DNA from: Pseudoalteromonas atlantica
Lineage (GTDB): Bacteria > Pseudomonadota > Gammaproteobacteria > Enterobacterales > Alteromonadaceae
DNA: 45,699 nucleotides
Direction: 5' to 3'
NCBI GenBank assembly: GCA_007988745.1
Contig: BJUT01000033.1
Location: 1 to 45,699, forward strand
Below, piece by piece: positions 36,921 through 45,651 of the stretch. Both the position numbers and the translations under genes were made by a program. Every line of letters starts with the position of its first letter. Within the stretch, counting starts at the first letter, position 1. Below the pieces are notes generated by a model. That model had not been told where the DNA came from. It did not search any database and saw nothing but the letters and a program-made list of their open reading frames with translations.

Positions 36921-37853
36921 TTACTCGCCTTTAACTTCTAAATTAACAAATTTAACTAGCTCTTCAGGCTGGCCAGCTAACATCATTATTTGCTGGTTTA
37001 CTTCCATCATGGTTTTACCTTCAGGCAATTTTGCCGATATGCTTAATGAGTTTAAACCTTTGGCAAAATCAGTCAGCGCCTGTGCAATTTCTTCAGTTAC
37101 GGGAGCTTGCTGTAACTGTTGCTGTAGCGTCATTTGCATTTGCTCAAGCGTCATTCCTTGTTTTTCAAGCTCGCTCACAAATAGCTCTTTTAATTTGCCT
37201 TGGTTATTAAGTACTAAATTAATATTTCGTGGCTCAAGCTTACTCATAGCTTGCATAACTAAGGTTTGCTGTTGTAACTCTTGCTCGTACGTAAGCGGCG
37301 TGTCACCTGCTTCTTGCTGTGCTTTGCTTATCGCAAGGGATGCGTCCATTAATGCTTTAGAATTGGCAAGGCCTACATCCATATTAAAACTAGCAATATC
37401 TTTTGCATCAAGCTTTAAAACTACGTCGCTGTCGCCAGATTGTTCATCGTAATCGAGCGATGAGCTTAAGTCGTAACTTGCAGAGGCAAGCATTTCGTTT
37501 GTATCAGCAGGTAGTTTTGCTACAAAGTCTTTATCGAACTGAAAGCTTTTTACTGTAAACGATGTATGTGGCGATATTTTATCGGTTTCGTAACCGGTTA
37601 CTTCAATACTTTGAATATGCGCTACGTTATCACCTTCAGGGCTAATTACTTCCATGTTAGTAATTTCAACACTTTGAGAAATAACACTTGCCGATAAACC
37701 CGCGTATTTAAATGTCGCACCGGTTTGATCGCTCACTAAAGCAAGCTGCTTGTCTACTTCGGTACGTACTTCTTGAGTTGCTACATAGTTTGCGTAGCTA
37801 ACACCGCCTACGCCAGCTGCAACAATGGCTATGGCTATTACGAGTTTTTTCAT
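36921..37853 (-). CDS. Membrane-anchored periplasmic protein, YdgA/AsmA-like
   Basis: 310 residues. The N-terminus MKKLVIAIAIVAAGVGGVSYANY is a membrane anchor or signal (hydrophobic residues 4-20). The remainder looks like beta repeats with a Gln-rich helical part (LEQMQMTLQQQLQQ) near residue 240. The start and early beta pattern (VEITNMEVISPEGDN, IQSIEVTGYETD) remind me of DUF945/YdgA and AsmA-like periplasmic proteins, which act in outer-membrane lipid or protein assembly. This is a guess at the fold level. The gene is 75 bp downstream of radA on the same strand and converges on serA. Confidence 0.65.
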   Translation of the reverse strand: MKKLVIAIAIVAAGVGGVSYANYVATQEVRTEVDKQLALVSDQTGATFKYAGLSASVISQSVEITNMEVISPEGDNVAHIQSIEVTGYETDKISPHTSFTVKSFQFDKDFVAKLPADTNEMLASASYDLSSSLDYDEQSGDSDVVLKLDAKDIASFNMDVGLANSKALMDASLAISKAQQEAGDTPLTYEQELQQQTLVMQAMSKLEPRNINLVLNNQGKLKELFVSELEKQGMTLEQMQMTLQQQLQQAPVTEEIAQALTDFAKGLNSLSISAKLPEGKTMMEVNQQIMMLAGQPEELVKFVNLEVKGE

Positions 37854-37928
37854 GCTATTTCCTTATTTTGTTCTGTATATAAATTGTGTTTGCTCAAGAG
37901 TAACATTGCACAGCAGCCGCTGTAAGCG

Positions 37929-39314
37929 TTAATTAATTAAACTCAGTAACTCGTGCACGGTTTTTACTGGCGTAATTTTAGCCCCTAGTCCTTCCATCGA
38001 TTTATGGTAATTACGAAACGGGATAAATATTTCAGTAAACCCATGCTGAGCCGCTTCTTTAACCCGTGGTACACCGCTGTCGATTGGGCGCACATCGCCG
38101 TTTAAACTAAGCTCTCCCATAATGCAGGTTGTACGCGGTACAACAAACTCGTTTAAGCTGCTTAAAAGCGCAGTTACTAACGCTAAATCAATACAGGTTT
38201 CGGTTTCATCGATTCGTAAGCCGCCCACAATATTAAAAAACGTATCGTGAAATATTTTAGTTTTGGTGTGTTTGCGTAAAATACCAGTGAGCATTTTTAT
38301 TCGGTTCATGTTTAAACCCACGCACACACGCTGCGGAAATTCGGCTTCAGTTTCGGTGGTTAAACATTGAATTTCGAGCAATAAATTACGGTTACCTTTT
38401 CGGATACACGTAATAGTAGAGCCTGGTGATTCAGTACTTGATCCCGATAAAAAAATCTCGCTGGGGTTATCAACACTTAGCATGCCGCGTTCGCACATTT
38501 TAAAAATGCCTACGGTATCAATATCACCAAAACGGTTTTTGTTAGCTCTAAGCGTACGTACCTGCCCATCATTCGTGTCAATGTGCAATAAGGCATCCAC
38601 TATATGCACTAATGTTTGCGGCCCTGCAATTTCGTTGTTTTTATTTACATGGGCAATAATAAACATAGTGACATCGTTTTGCTTACAATACTGAGTAAGC
38701 GCTTGCGCGGCACTTTTTACTTGCGAAGGCGAACCAGGGCTGCCATTTGCAGTGTCGGTTACAACAGCTTGAATAGAGTCGATAACAGCAAACTTAATTT
38801 TATTTTTATCAAGCTCTTCAATAATGGTTTCTACGCTAGTTTCAGAAAGTAAATAAAGCTCATCGGCGTTATAGTTAAGCTTTAAGCGGTTTACACGGTT
38901 TTTAAACTGCGACAACGACTCCTCAGCAGTACAATAAAGTGATGGCATACGCTGCGACATTCTGGCTACTAAATCAGATAACAGCGTTGTTTTACCCGCC
39001 CCTGGGTCGCCCGATATAATATTAACCGAGCCCGTGGTTACGCCGCCGCTTAGTACACGGTCAAGCTCGCCTATTTCTGTTAGCTGCTTTTCGGCCTCGG
39101 TGGTGGCTACATCATCAATTTTTTTAGAGCCGCCACCAATGCCACCTGCATAACCACCAACGGTTGCTCGCGCAGCGGCTTTTTTACTTTGCCCTGCAGA
39201 GGGTTTAAATTCTGCCAACGTGTTCCACGCACCACAGCGACACTGACCTTGCCAACGTTGGTAGTTCATACCACACTCTGTACAAACAAATTCTACTTTT
39301 GCCGCCTTAGCCAT
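37929..39314 (-). CDS. radA: DNA repair protein RadA
   Basis: RadA/Sms is a RecA-related helicase that promotes branch migration in recombination. 461 residues. The N-terminal zinc finger reads C11-x2-C14 and then C25-x-C27 (QGQCRCGAWNT), one residue shorter than the usual CxxC. Walker A is GDPGAGKTTL. The RadA-specific KNRFG motif occurs in RANKNRFGDIDTVG. The C-terminal Lon-protease-like domain (about 290-460) has GGLRIDETETCIDLA and is thought to be structural. Divergent from the PilZ protein gene. Confidence 0.96.
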   Translation of the reverse strand: MAKAAKVEFVCTECGMNYQRWQGQCRCGAWNTLAEFKPSAGQSKKAAARATVGGYAGGIGGGSKKIDDVATTEAEKQLTEIGELDRVLSGGVTTGSVNIISGDPGAGKTTLLSDLVARMSQRMPSLYCTAEESLSQFKNRVNRLKLNYNADELYLLSETSVETIIEELDKNKIKFAVIDSIQAVVTDTANGSPGSPSQVKSAAQALTQYCKQNDVTMFIIAHVNKNNEIAGPQTLVHIVDALLHIDTNDGQVRTLRANKNRFGDIDTVGIFKMCERGMLSVDNPSEIFLSGSSTESPGSTITCIRKGNRNLLLEIQCLTTETEAEFPQRVCVGLNMNRIKMLTGILRKHTKTKIFHDTFFNIVGGLRIDETETCIDLALVTALLSSLNEFVVPRTTCIMGELSLNGDVRPIDSGVPRVKEAAQHGFTEIFIPFRNYHKSMEGLGAKITPVKTVHELLSLIN

Positions 39315-39673
39315 TTATAACCTTACCTACTATTCTTTAATTTAAAATGCATACATTTAGTTGTTTATTTTATCATGGGGAGAACGACATAGCAGCGCTA
39401 CATTGCTAAAGCCAATCAAGGATCTATATTAGAAACAAACACATGTAATTTTCTCTTTTACTTTAAGTTAGGGCATACTTATTGCTTTTAAATACTTTAA
39501 AGTAACTTGCCAACAAATTGGCATTTAACACATAATAACAAGAGTTAAACTGTACTTACACGAAAAATCGTACCTATATTAATAACATAGCACGATGTTA
39601 CGTTTATTGAATTTTTCAAATAAATGGACTTTACAGTATACCTACTTTTCAATTAGACGGTGACGATTTATAA
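39315..39673. other. Divergent radA / PilZ-protein promoter region
   Basis: 359 bp, strongly AT-rich, with no ORF supported. TGCCA (about 39509-39512) and TGGCA (39519-39523) form a small inverted repeat. TTTACAGTATACC-type promoter-like DNA lies about 40 bp before the PilZ-protein ATG. No operator was recognised. Confidence 0.45.
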
Positions 39674-42151
39674 ATGGCTGAAGACATACTGCTCAAACAC
39701 GAAGACCTCGTAAATGAGCTAAAAACCTATTTAGGTAACGCAAAGTTCGACCTAATTTTCAAATCTAAAACGGCAGGTTTAACAAAGCCTGAGCAGTTTT
39801 TAATGAAAATGGAAATGTCGCGCCTATCTCAGCCAGTTGCCCGTTTTGTTGACCTGCGAGGCTTAGTAACAGGCCAAGTTCGCCCGTATGAGCACAATGG
39901 TAAACAACACTTTATGGATGACACCGCCATAGAAGTATTTGAGGCAGCCTTAAAACAACACGGCGGTTATACTTTAGCGGTATACGAAGCGGTAATGAAT
40001 ACCGAAAACAACCATCGCGTACTACAAAAACAAGCACAAGAGCAAAGTGATACACAAGTTGAAAACGACACTCTGACTACCAGCGTAATAAAATTTGCCT
40101 CTTATGAAAGCCGCTCTGAGGAGCGAATGAACTACTCGATTAAAGTTAAAATTGAGTACAACGATAAGAAAAACATTGCCGCGAGTACCTCAGATATCTC
40201 TTTGAGTGGTTGTAAAATTAAGCTTCCTACCCGCCAAACTATAAAAAAAGGGCAGCTAATTGCCATGCGGCTAGTAGGGCTTGAGCAAGATTTTGAGCTA
40301 GGCCTTAAAAATGGCATTCAATATGAAGTAGTTGCAGTTGAAAACATATCTCGTGAATATAACCACATTCGTTTAAAGCGTACTTTTATAGAAAAAAATG
40401 AAGCATTCGATAATTTTTTAGATAGCTTTATAAACGGTAATAAACGCCGCTATAAAGTGAACTTAGATAACACCCTAGATGCTGTTGTTTCAAAGGGTTA
40501 TGAGCAATATTATATTCCGCGCGTTACCTCTTTATACGTGTTTTTAAGTAAAAAAGGCGAACAAATTGTTCCTAGTTTAAGCCTAACCACTGAAAATAAT
40601 ATTTTTATTCAGCGCTATTTTACTGATGAACGAAAAGTGCCCTGCTTATATAGCATTTTAAATAATCAACGTATTAGCCAAATGCTTACCCAAGTAAACG
40701 CAGTAAAAGAAGATTACTTATATACGTTTACACATGTTTCTGCAGGAAAAACTTATTACTACTCAGCCACGCGTACAGAGCTTAATAACAACCCTAAATT
40801 AAGAAACCTGTTTTTAGGGTTTGGTAGCCAAAAAGACAGCTGGCAATGCTTTAAGTTACAAGTTATGCCAAGCCACCCTGATGATTCGTTTATTCCATTA
40901 TCGTTGCCTAATTCGGCGGGTAAAAACATAGAAAAGCTTAATAAGCCACCTTCTCCAAGAGTGGCAGGCCTTATAAAAGATGTAAAATATATTGCGGTTT
41001 TAACCGCCATTGGCAACAGTGAAGAACAAGCGCATTATAAGAAGCATCCCTACGATAGGGCGTTAGTTAACCAGCTTAAACATTTTGGCCACGCTAAGCA
41101 TAATAAGCCTCCTTATTTAGATATTGTGCCACTAGAGTATGTAAACTTACGCTCTCACAAACGATACTTATATAAAACACCTGCCGAGCTTTCGTTTGAG
41201 GATAAGCAGTATCAGGCTCATACTCGGGATTTTTCGGTTATGGGTTTGCAATTAGAGTCAGCCTCGCCGGTTAGCTTTAAAAAAGGCGATATTGTTTTAC
41301 TGTCTTTCCCCGATTTACAAAAAATAACTAAAAAGCATAATTTAAGTGAGCTTAAATACGAAGTGATGGCAATTAGTAAGTCGTTAACGACCATTAATTT
41401 AAAAGCCAACAGAGTTGCTGACTTACCACATGCAGGGGTTAACTTTTTTACCCAATTAATTCAAAGTAATAAAGATAAATTAAAAGTGTCTGAAGAAGCC
41501 CCTAAAATAGAAGGCCTTTCTACCGCACTGAGAAATATGGTGACCAAAAGTGTGTGCCAATTCCCGCTTTATTTACATAAAGAAGCAAACCACTTTATTC
41601 CAGGAGCCATAGGTTTTGGTTTATATGCCAGCCCAATTCACGTGATTTTACAAAATTTTGGCTTATTAAATAATAAAACTGACCTAAGCCATATTTTAAC
41701 GCAGCAACAAATTATTGATGTGATCACTCCAAGCATTAAAGATCGTAGCCGACAAGACCCGCCTTTGCCGTTTACACTCGCAATTAATTTTGACCCTAAA
41801 CAAGATAACATTGAAAAGGCTGTGACGAGCCAATGCGTACTAGGCGAAAACTATTCAAGCTTTAGTGAGCAAATTAGCGCAGGCGTTAAATCTGAGCTGG
41901 TATTTGTTATGCGCTTGTACTTATCGCGAACGGGTCGCCCAGATACAGACTACCTATCAAACGAACTTAAATATGTAAGCCAATATGCAATGCACAAAGC
42001 AAAAGACATAGAAGAAGCGCTGTGGGCAGTATCTGGGGTGGGTGATATTGTAGATATAACCGACGAAGCGCTTAGCCATTTAGAGTTAGATCAAAAGCAG
42101 GTCGCTCAAATGGGCCGCAGAAAGCTGTTATGGTTAAACCGCTTGCGCTAA
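39674..42151 (+). CDS. Large protein with two PilZ (c-di-GMP-binding) domains
   Basis: 825 residues, soluble, no signal peptide. Two PilZ motifs are complete. The first has RSEER at 147-151 and DISLSG about 30 residues later (TSDISLSGCKIKLP). The second has RSHKR at 493-497 and DFSVMG (TRDFSVMGLQLES). Both fit the c-di-GMP pattern RxxxR...DxSxxG. Between them a segment around KRRYKVNLDN may be a degenerate PilZ-like domain. The C-terminal 250 residues are unassigned (PLYLHKEANHFIPGAIG). The long length and dual motif are unlike the single-domain YcgR type. Probably a c-di-GMP receptor for surface or motility control; the target is not visible in the neighbourhood. Confidence 0.85.
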   Translation: MAEDILLKHEDLVNELKTYLGNAKFDLIFKSKTAGLTKPEQFLMKMEMSRLSQPVARFVDLRGLVTGQVRPYEHNGKQHFMDDTAIEVFEAALKQHGGYTLAVYEAVMNTENNHRVLQKQAQEQSDTQVENDTLTTSVIKFASYESRSEERMNYSIKVKIEYNDKKNIAASTSDISLSGCKIKLPTRQTIKKGQLIAMRLVGLEQDFELGLKNGIQYEVVAVENISREYNHIRLKRTFIEKNEAFDNFLDSFINGNKRRYKVNLDNTLDAVVSKGYEQYYIPRVTSLYVFLSKKGEQIVPSLSLTTENNIFIQRYFTDERKVPCLYSILNNQRISQMLTQVNAVKEDYLYTFTHVSAGKTYYYSATRTELNNNPKLRNLFLGFGSQKDSWQCFKLQVMPSHPDDSFIPLSLPNSAGKNIEKLNKPPSPRVAGLIKDVKYIAVLTAIGNSEEQAHYKKHPYDRALVNQLKHFGHAKHNKPPYLDIVPLEYVNLRSHKRYLYKTPAELSFEDKQYQAHTRDFSVMGLQLESASPVSFKKGDIVLLSFPDLQKITKKHNLSELKYEVMAISKSLTTINLKANRVADLPHAGVNFFTQLIQSNKDKLKVSEEAPKIEGLSTALRNMVTKSVCQFPLYLHKEANHFIPGAIGFGLYASPIHVILQNFGLLNNKTDLSHILTQQQIIDVITPSIKDRSRQDPPLPFTLAINFDPKQDNIEKAVTSQCVLGENYSSFSEQISAGVKSELVFVMRLYLSRTGRPDTDYLSNELKYVSQYAMHKAKDIEEALWAVSGVGDIVDITDEALSHLELDQKQVAQMGRRKLLWLNRLR

Positions 42152-42159
42152 GCGGCTTA

Positions 42160-42307
42160 ATACCAATCGACTTAAAAGTTTATAGCGTGCTAAATAAAGC
42201 GTTAGCGGCGTTATAAATTTCTCATGTAGAACAACTACATGTCGAAATTTATGCCTTGTTATCACGCTATTTATCTGTCGCTCTAAATAACTTAACCCGA
42301 TTGGTAT
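42160..42307. repeat. 148-bp palindromic MITE-like element
   Basis: Perfect 10-bp terminal inverted repeats ATACCAATCG (42160-42169) and CGATTGGTAT (42298-42307). Inside, the two halves remain roughly complementary to the centre, where CATGTAG (42223-42229), loop AACAA and CTACATG (42235-42241) pair. It has no coding capacity. It sits 8 bp past the PilZ-protein stop. The window's first bases (GATTGGTATAA, 2-12) match its right end, so a second copy probably ends there. Confidence 0.78.
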
Positions 42308-42333
42308 AACTTATTTTGGTGGTTATTCTCAGG

Positions 42334-43350
42334 TTACTTCTTTAAGGGAATAGCCAACATATACAACAATTGCAGTAACGAGCCCTGACATATAGCCGCT
42401 TGAGCTTGCTCCACCACTTTTGGTTTACCATGTACGGCAACACCTAACCCTGCTTTTTCCATCATTAGCAAATCGTTTGCACCATCGCCAATGGCTACCG
42501 TTTGCGTATTTGCTAAGCCCAGCTTTTGCTGCAGTGTTTCTAAAACAACCGCTTTTTGCTGCGCATCAACAATGGCACCAGAGACTTTTCCTGTGAGTTT
42601 ATTGTTTGCAAATTCAAGCACATTAGCGTGTACTTCATCTAAATTAATCAGCTGCTGCACACGCTCGGCAAAGGGTACAAACCCGCCTGATGCTATAGCA
42701 AGATACCAATTATGCTGCTTTAAAATTTGGCATAACGCTTTAATACCTGGCATTAATGGTAAGGTGTTTTTTAAGTCTTCAATTAAGCTTTGCTCTATGC
42801 CGGCTAACTTTGCTACACGCTGATTTAAACTTTCGCTAAAATCTAGTTTGCCCGCCATTGCAAGCGCGGTCACCGAAGCCACATCGTCATATACATCTGC
42901 TAAACGTGCAATTTCATCAATACACTCTATGGTGATGGCGGTAGAGTCCATATCCATAACCAGCAACCCTGGCTCATATAGGTTAGGTGGCGTTGTAACT
43001 TGCACTAGCTGAAAATCAAGCGTGTTTGCAAACTCTCTTAGCGCAAGCGGGTTAATTTTTTGCTCTGCCTCTGGGCTATAAAAACACAGAGCTGGGGCTA
43101 ACCCTAAGTCGGGCTGATATTGACATACAGCGGTTACTTTAAGCGCGTGCGTTTTTAGAAAGTCGATAATACTCGTTACATGCTTCAGTTCAAAATCGCC
43201 CGCAAACGCAATACTAAATAACCCAACGGTTTTATCTGGTATTGTTTGAGCAGGAGTAAAACTCCCTTCTTTGTAATCAAACCATGTGTTTAGCGTTAAA
43301 GAATGTAATGCTTGCTCAGCAGCTGGCTGTGCCATGTTCATTTGCGACAT
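42334..43350 (-). CDS. serB: Phosphoserine phosphatase
   Basis: Final step of serine synthesis, hydrolysing phosphoserine; pairs with SerA above. 338 residues. The N-terminal third resembles an ACT-like regulatory domain. The HAD motif DMDST starts at D133, with D135 as acid/base, then ASGGFVPF and IGDGANDLLMM supply later HAD motifs. Start is ATG 43350 (MSQMNMAQPA) with GGAG upstream; a longer open frame to 43395 has no such site. The gene is divergent from the YtjB/Smp homologue, the same arrangement as serB-smp in E. coli. Confidence 0.96.
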   Translation of the reverse strand: MSQMNMAQPAAEQALHSLTLNTWFDYKEGSFTPAQTIPDKTVGLFSIAFAGDFELKHVTSIIDFLKTHALKVTAVCQYQPDLGLAPALCFYSPEAEQKINPLALREFANTLDFQLVQVTTPPNLYEPGLLVMDMDSTAITIECIDEIARLADVYDDVASVTALAMAGKLDFSESLNQRVAKLAGIEQSLIEDLKNTLPLMPGIKALCQILKQHNWYLAIASGGFVPFAERVQQLINLDEVHANVLEFANNKLTGKVSGAIVDAQQKAVVLETLQQKLGLANTQTVAIGDGANDLLMMEKAGLGVAVHGKPKVVEQAQAAICQGSLLQLLYMLAIPLKK

Positions 43351-43501
43351 GGGTTCTCCGTGTTTGTTATTTATTTTTCTAATTTGGCGTATCAATTAGG
43401 GTATTCATAACGCTAAATTCGCCATCGGGGTAGATTTAAGGTTATAGTTAGCGTAGTTGTAACATCAAATCAAAATGCTGTCAGTAGCATATACGGTGAC
43501 T

Positions 43502-44122
43502 ATGAAAAATAACCATATAAAAAGCCCTTTGTCTGCATCACAAAGAAAGCGAATCGTTCGCTTGTTATTGGCTGCGGGCTGTTTTGTATTACTGAGTTTT
43601 GTAGGTGTTAACAGTAGCTTTGAAAGCCACCAACTACTTTATAATAGTGCCGATAATACTGCCAAAAGCTTAACCTCATTTATGGCTCTTAATGCTAAAG
43701 AGCCATTGCTTGCTAAAAATAAGCCTCAGCTTAGAGCTTTGTGTAATGATATAAGCAAAGACGAGTTTGTACTTTCAGCCACAATATACGATCAGCAAGG
43801 CGTACTTATAGCCAGCAGCGATCACTGGCAATCGCACCATATATTTGGCCAATTGCCAGAGTCCACCCCAGGGATTAGTAAACTAAAAACCCCATTTGTT
43901 GAGCCTGTTATAAGCGACATAGATAAGCCTTTAGGCTTTGTATCTATTACTTATTTAACCCGCGCGGCGATATCTGACAGCCACAATCACTTTCATGATT
44001 TAGGCAGGCAAGTTTTATTAATGCTAGTAATAGCCTGTATTTTTACATGGCAGCTAGGGCGAGGCCTAAAACGTTGGCAGGTAAATCGCTATATGCAAAA
44101 AACCTCAGAGCAAGAATCGTAA
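43502..44122 (+). CDS. AhpA/YtjB (Smp) family membrane protein
   Basis: 206-residue protein with an N-terminal membrane segment (LLLAAGCFVLLSFVGV), a periplasmic loop of about 110 residues (including DEFVLSATIYDQQGVLIASSD, split as ATIYDQQG), and a second membrane segment near the C-terminus (VLLMLVIACIFTWQL). This matches the Smp/YtjB family, found beside serB in many gammaproteobacteria; the function is unknown. The ATG at 43502 (MKNNHIKSPL) is preferred over an ATG nine codons upstream because GGTGA lies just before it. Its end overlaps that of the convergent yjjV-like gene by 34 bp. Confidence 0.85.
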   Translation: MKNNHIKSPLSASQRKRIVRLLLAAGCFVLLSFVGVNSSFESHQLLYNSADNTAKSLTSFMALNAKEPLLAKNKPQLRALCNDISKDEFVLSATIYDQQGVLIASSDHWQSHHIFGQLPESTPGISKLKTPFVEPVISDIDKPLGFVSITYLTRAAISDSHNHFHDLGRQVLLMLVIACIFTWQLGRGLKRWQVNRYMQKTSEQES

Positions 44123-44856
44123 AGCTGCTGAACAAGTTCGGCTTTATTACTATTTGGCTTTAAGCTGCATAAAACTTCAAATACAGCAGGAATATGCGCA
44201 GGGGTGTTAATTTCTCCCTGATGGCCACTTAATGGCATTGAGGGCGCGTCCGTCTCAAGCACTAAATGCTGCGGTTCTATTTGAGCAATTACATCACGGG
44301 TTTTTGCTGCTCGTTCATAAGTAATAACGCCACCTACACCTAATTTAAAGCCCTGTTTAATATAATACTGTGCTTGTTGCATGGAGCCTGAGTATGCATG
44401 TATCACGCCGCCATATTTTGGCTTGCAGCGCTTAAACGCATGCGCAATTAAATCATGGCTTTGCCTGTGATGCACAATAAGCGGCAGCTGGAGCTCGTTA
44501 GCAAGGGTGATGTGTTGCTCAAATAGGCTGGTTTGTTTTTCAAGGTCATCAATACTTCTATCAAGCCCGCACTCCCCTATTGCCACCAGCTGCTTTTTAT
44601 TGGCTTTTGCAAAATCGAATAACTGCGCTAAGTGAGCATCTTTATGCTCATCTAAAAAGTAAGGGTGAAGCCCTGCGGCAATATGTACTTGTGGGTATTT
44701 AGCTTTAAATTCAATTAGCTGCTGAGATTGCGCCAAGCTAATACCTGGCACAACAAAGCGCTCAACACCTTTAGCCATACACTCTTTTATGAGTGATCCG
44801 CGGTTTGCGTCAAACTCAGTAAAATCGAGGTGGCAGTGGGAGTCTATAAACTTCAC
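44089..44856 (-). CDS. yjjV: TatD family metal-dependent hydrolase, YjjV type
   Basis: 255-residue TIM-barrel metallohydrolase (deoxyribonuclease type). Metal ligands are in DSHCHLD at the start (His7, His9), GECGLD (Glu), HHRQSHD and the final Asp in LETDAPSMPL. The sequence resembles E. coli YjjV more than TatD. The gene is 12 bp after pdxH and probably shares its transcript. Its last 34 bases overlap the end of the opposite-strand YtjB/Smp gene. Confidence 0.93.
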   Translation of the reverse strand: MKFIDSHCHLDFTEFDANRGSLIKECMAKGVERFVVPGISLAQSQQLIEFKAKYPQVHIAAGLHPYFLDEHKDAHLAQLFDFAKANKKQLVAIGECGLDRSIDDLEKQTSLFEQHITLANELQLPLIVHHRQSHDLIAHAFKRCKPKYGGVIHAYSGSMQQAQYYIKQGFKLGVGGVITYERAAKTRDVIAQIEPQHLVLETDAPSMPLSGHQGEINTPAHIPAVFEVLCSLKPNSNKAELVQQLYDSCSEVFCI

Positions 44857-44868
44857 AGCGTAAACCGG

Positions 44869-45507
44869 TTAAGGGTTTAAACGTGTTATTTGCCAGCTAT
44901 TATCGGTTTGGCGCTGATATATAAAGCGGTCGTGTAAACGGTGTGCGCCGCCTTGCCAAAACTCTATTTTAGTAGGCACTACGCAGTAACCGCCCCAAAA
45001 ATCAGGCAATGGAATTTCACCATTAGCAAATTTACTCTTCATATTGGCAAAGGTTTCCATAAGCACTTTACGCGATGAGACTGGCCTGCTTTGCGCTGAG
45101 GCCCATGCTGCTAATTGGCTTTCTTTAGGGCGCGATAAAAAATATTTAGCGACTGCAGCCGTCGGTAATGGTTTTGCCTCACCGTATACAATCACTTGGC
45201 GCTCCATATGATGCCACGGAAAATGCAGCGATATTTTGTTATTGCCTTTTAGCTCTTGCGCTTTACGTGAGCCGGTATTAGTAAAAAATACAAACCCGTT
45301 ATCATCTAAATGTTTTAGCAATACAATACGCTGTGAAGGTTGGCCGGTTTCATCAACCGTTGCTACAACCATGGCCGTTGGGTCTGGGATATTACTGCCC
45401 ACAGCATGCTCAAGCCAGGTTTCAAATTGTTTGAATGGATCATCTTGCAAGTTATCTTCGCTTAGCGCGTCTTGCAGGTATTCACGGCGGATGTCTTCGA
45501 GTTTCAT
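44869..45507 (-). CDS. pdxH: Pyridoxine/pyridoxamine 5'-phosphate oxidase
   Basis: FMN enzyme that oxidises PNP or PMP to pyridoxal 5'-phosphate. 212 residues. Motifs are [43 protein letters not shown], and the C-terminal [18 protein letters not shown] with the catalytic Arg and His. The ATG at 45507 ([11 protein letters not shown]) has AAGGA upstream; a TTG two codons earlier is less likely. Confidence 0.97.
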   Translation of the reverse strand: MKLEDIRREYLQDALSEDNLQDDPFKQFETWLEHAVGSNIPDPTAMVVATVDETGQPSQRIVLLKHLDDNGFVFFTNTGSRKAQELKGNNKISLHFPWHHMERQVIVYGEAKPLPTAAVAKYFLSRPKESQLAAWASAQSRPVSSRKVLMETFANMKSKFANGEIPLPDFWGGYCVVPTKIEFWQGGAHRLHDRFIYQRQTDNSWQITRLNP

Positions 45508-45617
45508 AAACAAATCCTTCTCTGTTTATTAAAGCGTATGTGGGTAAGTAAGGTCAGGCAATTAATAGTAATCAGTAATAAGAACAATTTTATATTTTGG
45601 GTTAGTGCTTGGTTAAT

Positions 45618-45649
45618 GTTGGGTTTCGTTTCACTCAACCCAACCTACG
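45618..45649. repeat. REP-like hairpin
   Basis: GTTGGGTT (45618-45625) pairs perfectly with AACCCAAC (45637-45644), followed by CTACG. The sequence shares GTTGGGT and AAC(C)CAACCTAC with hairpin 1 of the cluster at 26392-26423, so both belong to one dispersed family. Confidence 0.7.
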
Positions 45650-45651
45650 GT

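Noticed and set aside
36904..37452. 182-residue Cys/Ser-rich open frame on the plus strand
   Set aside because: Antisense to the YdgA/AsmA-like gene; low-complexity composition is that of a shadow frame.
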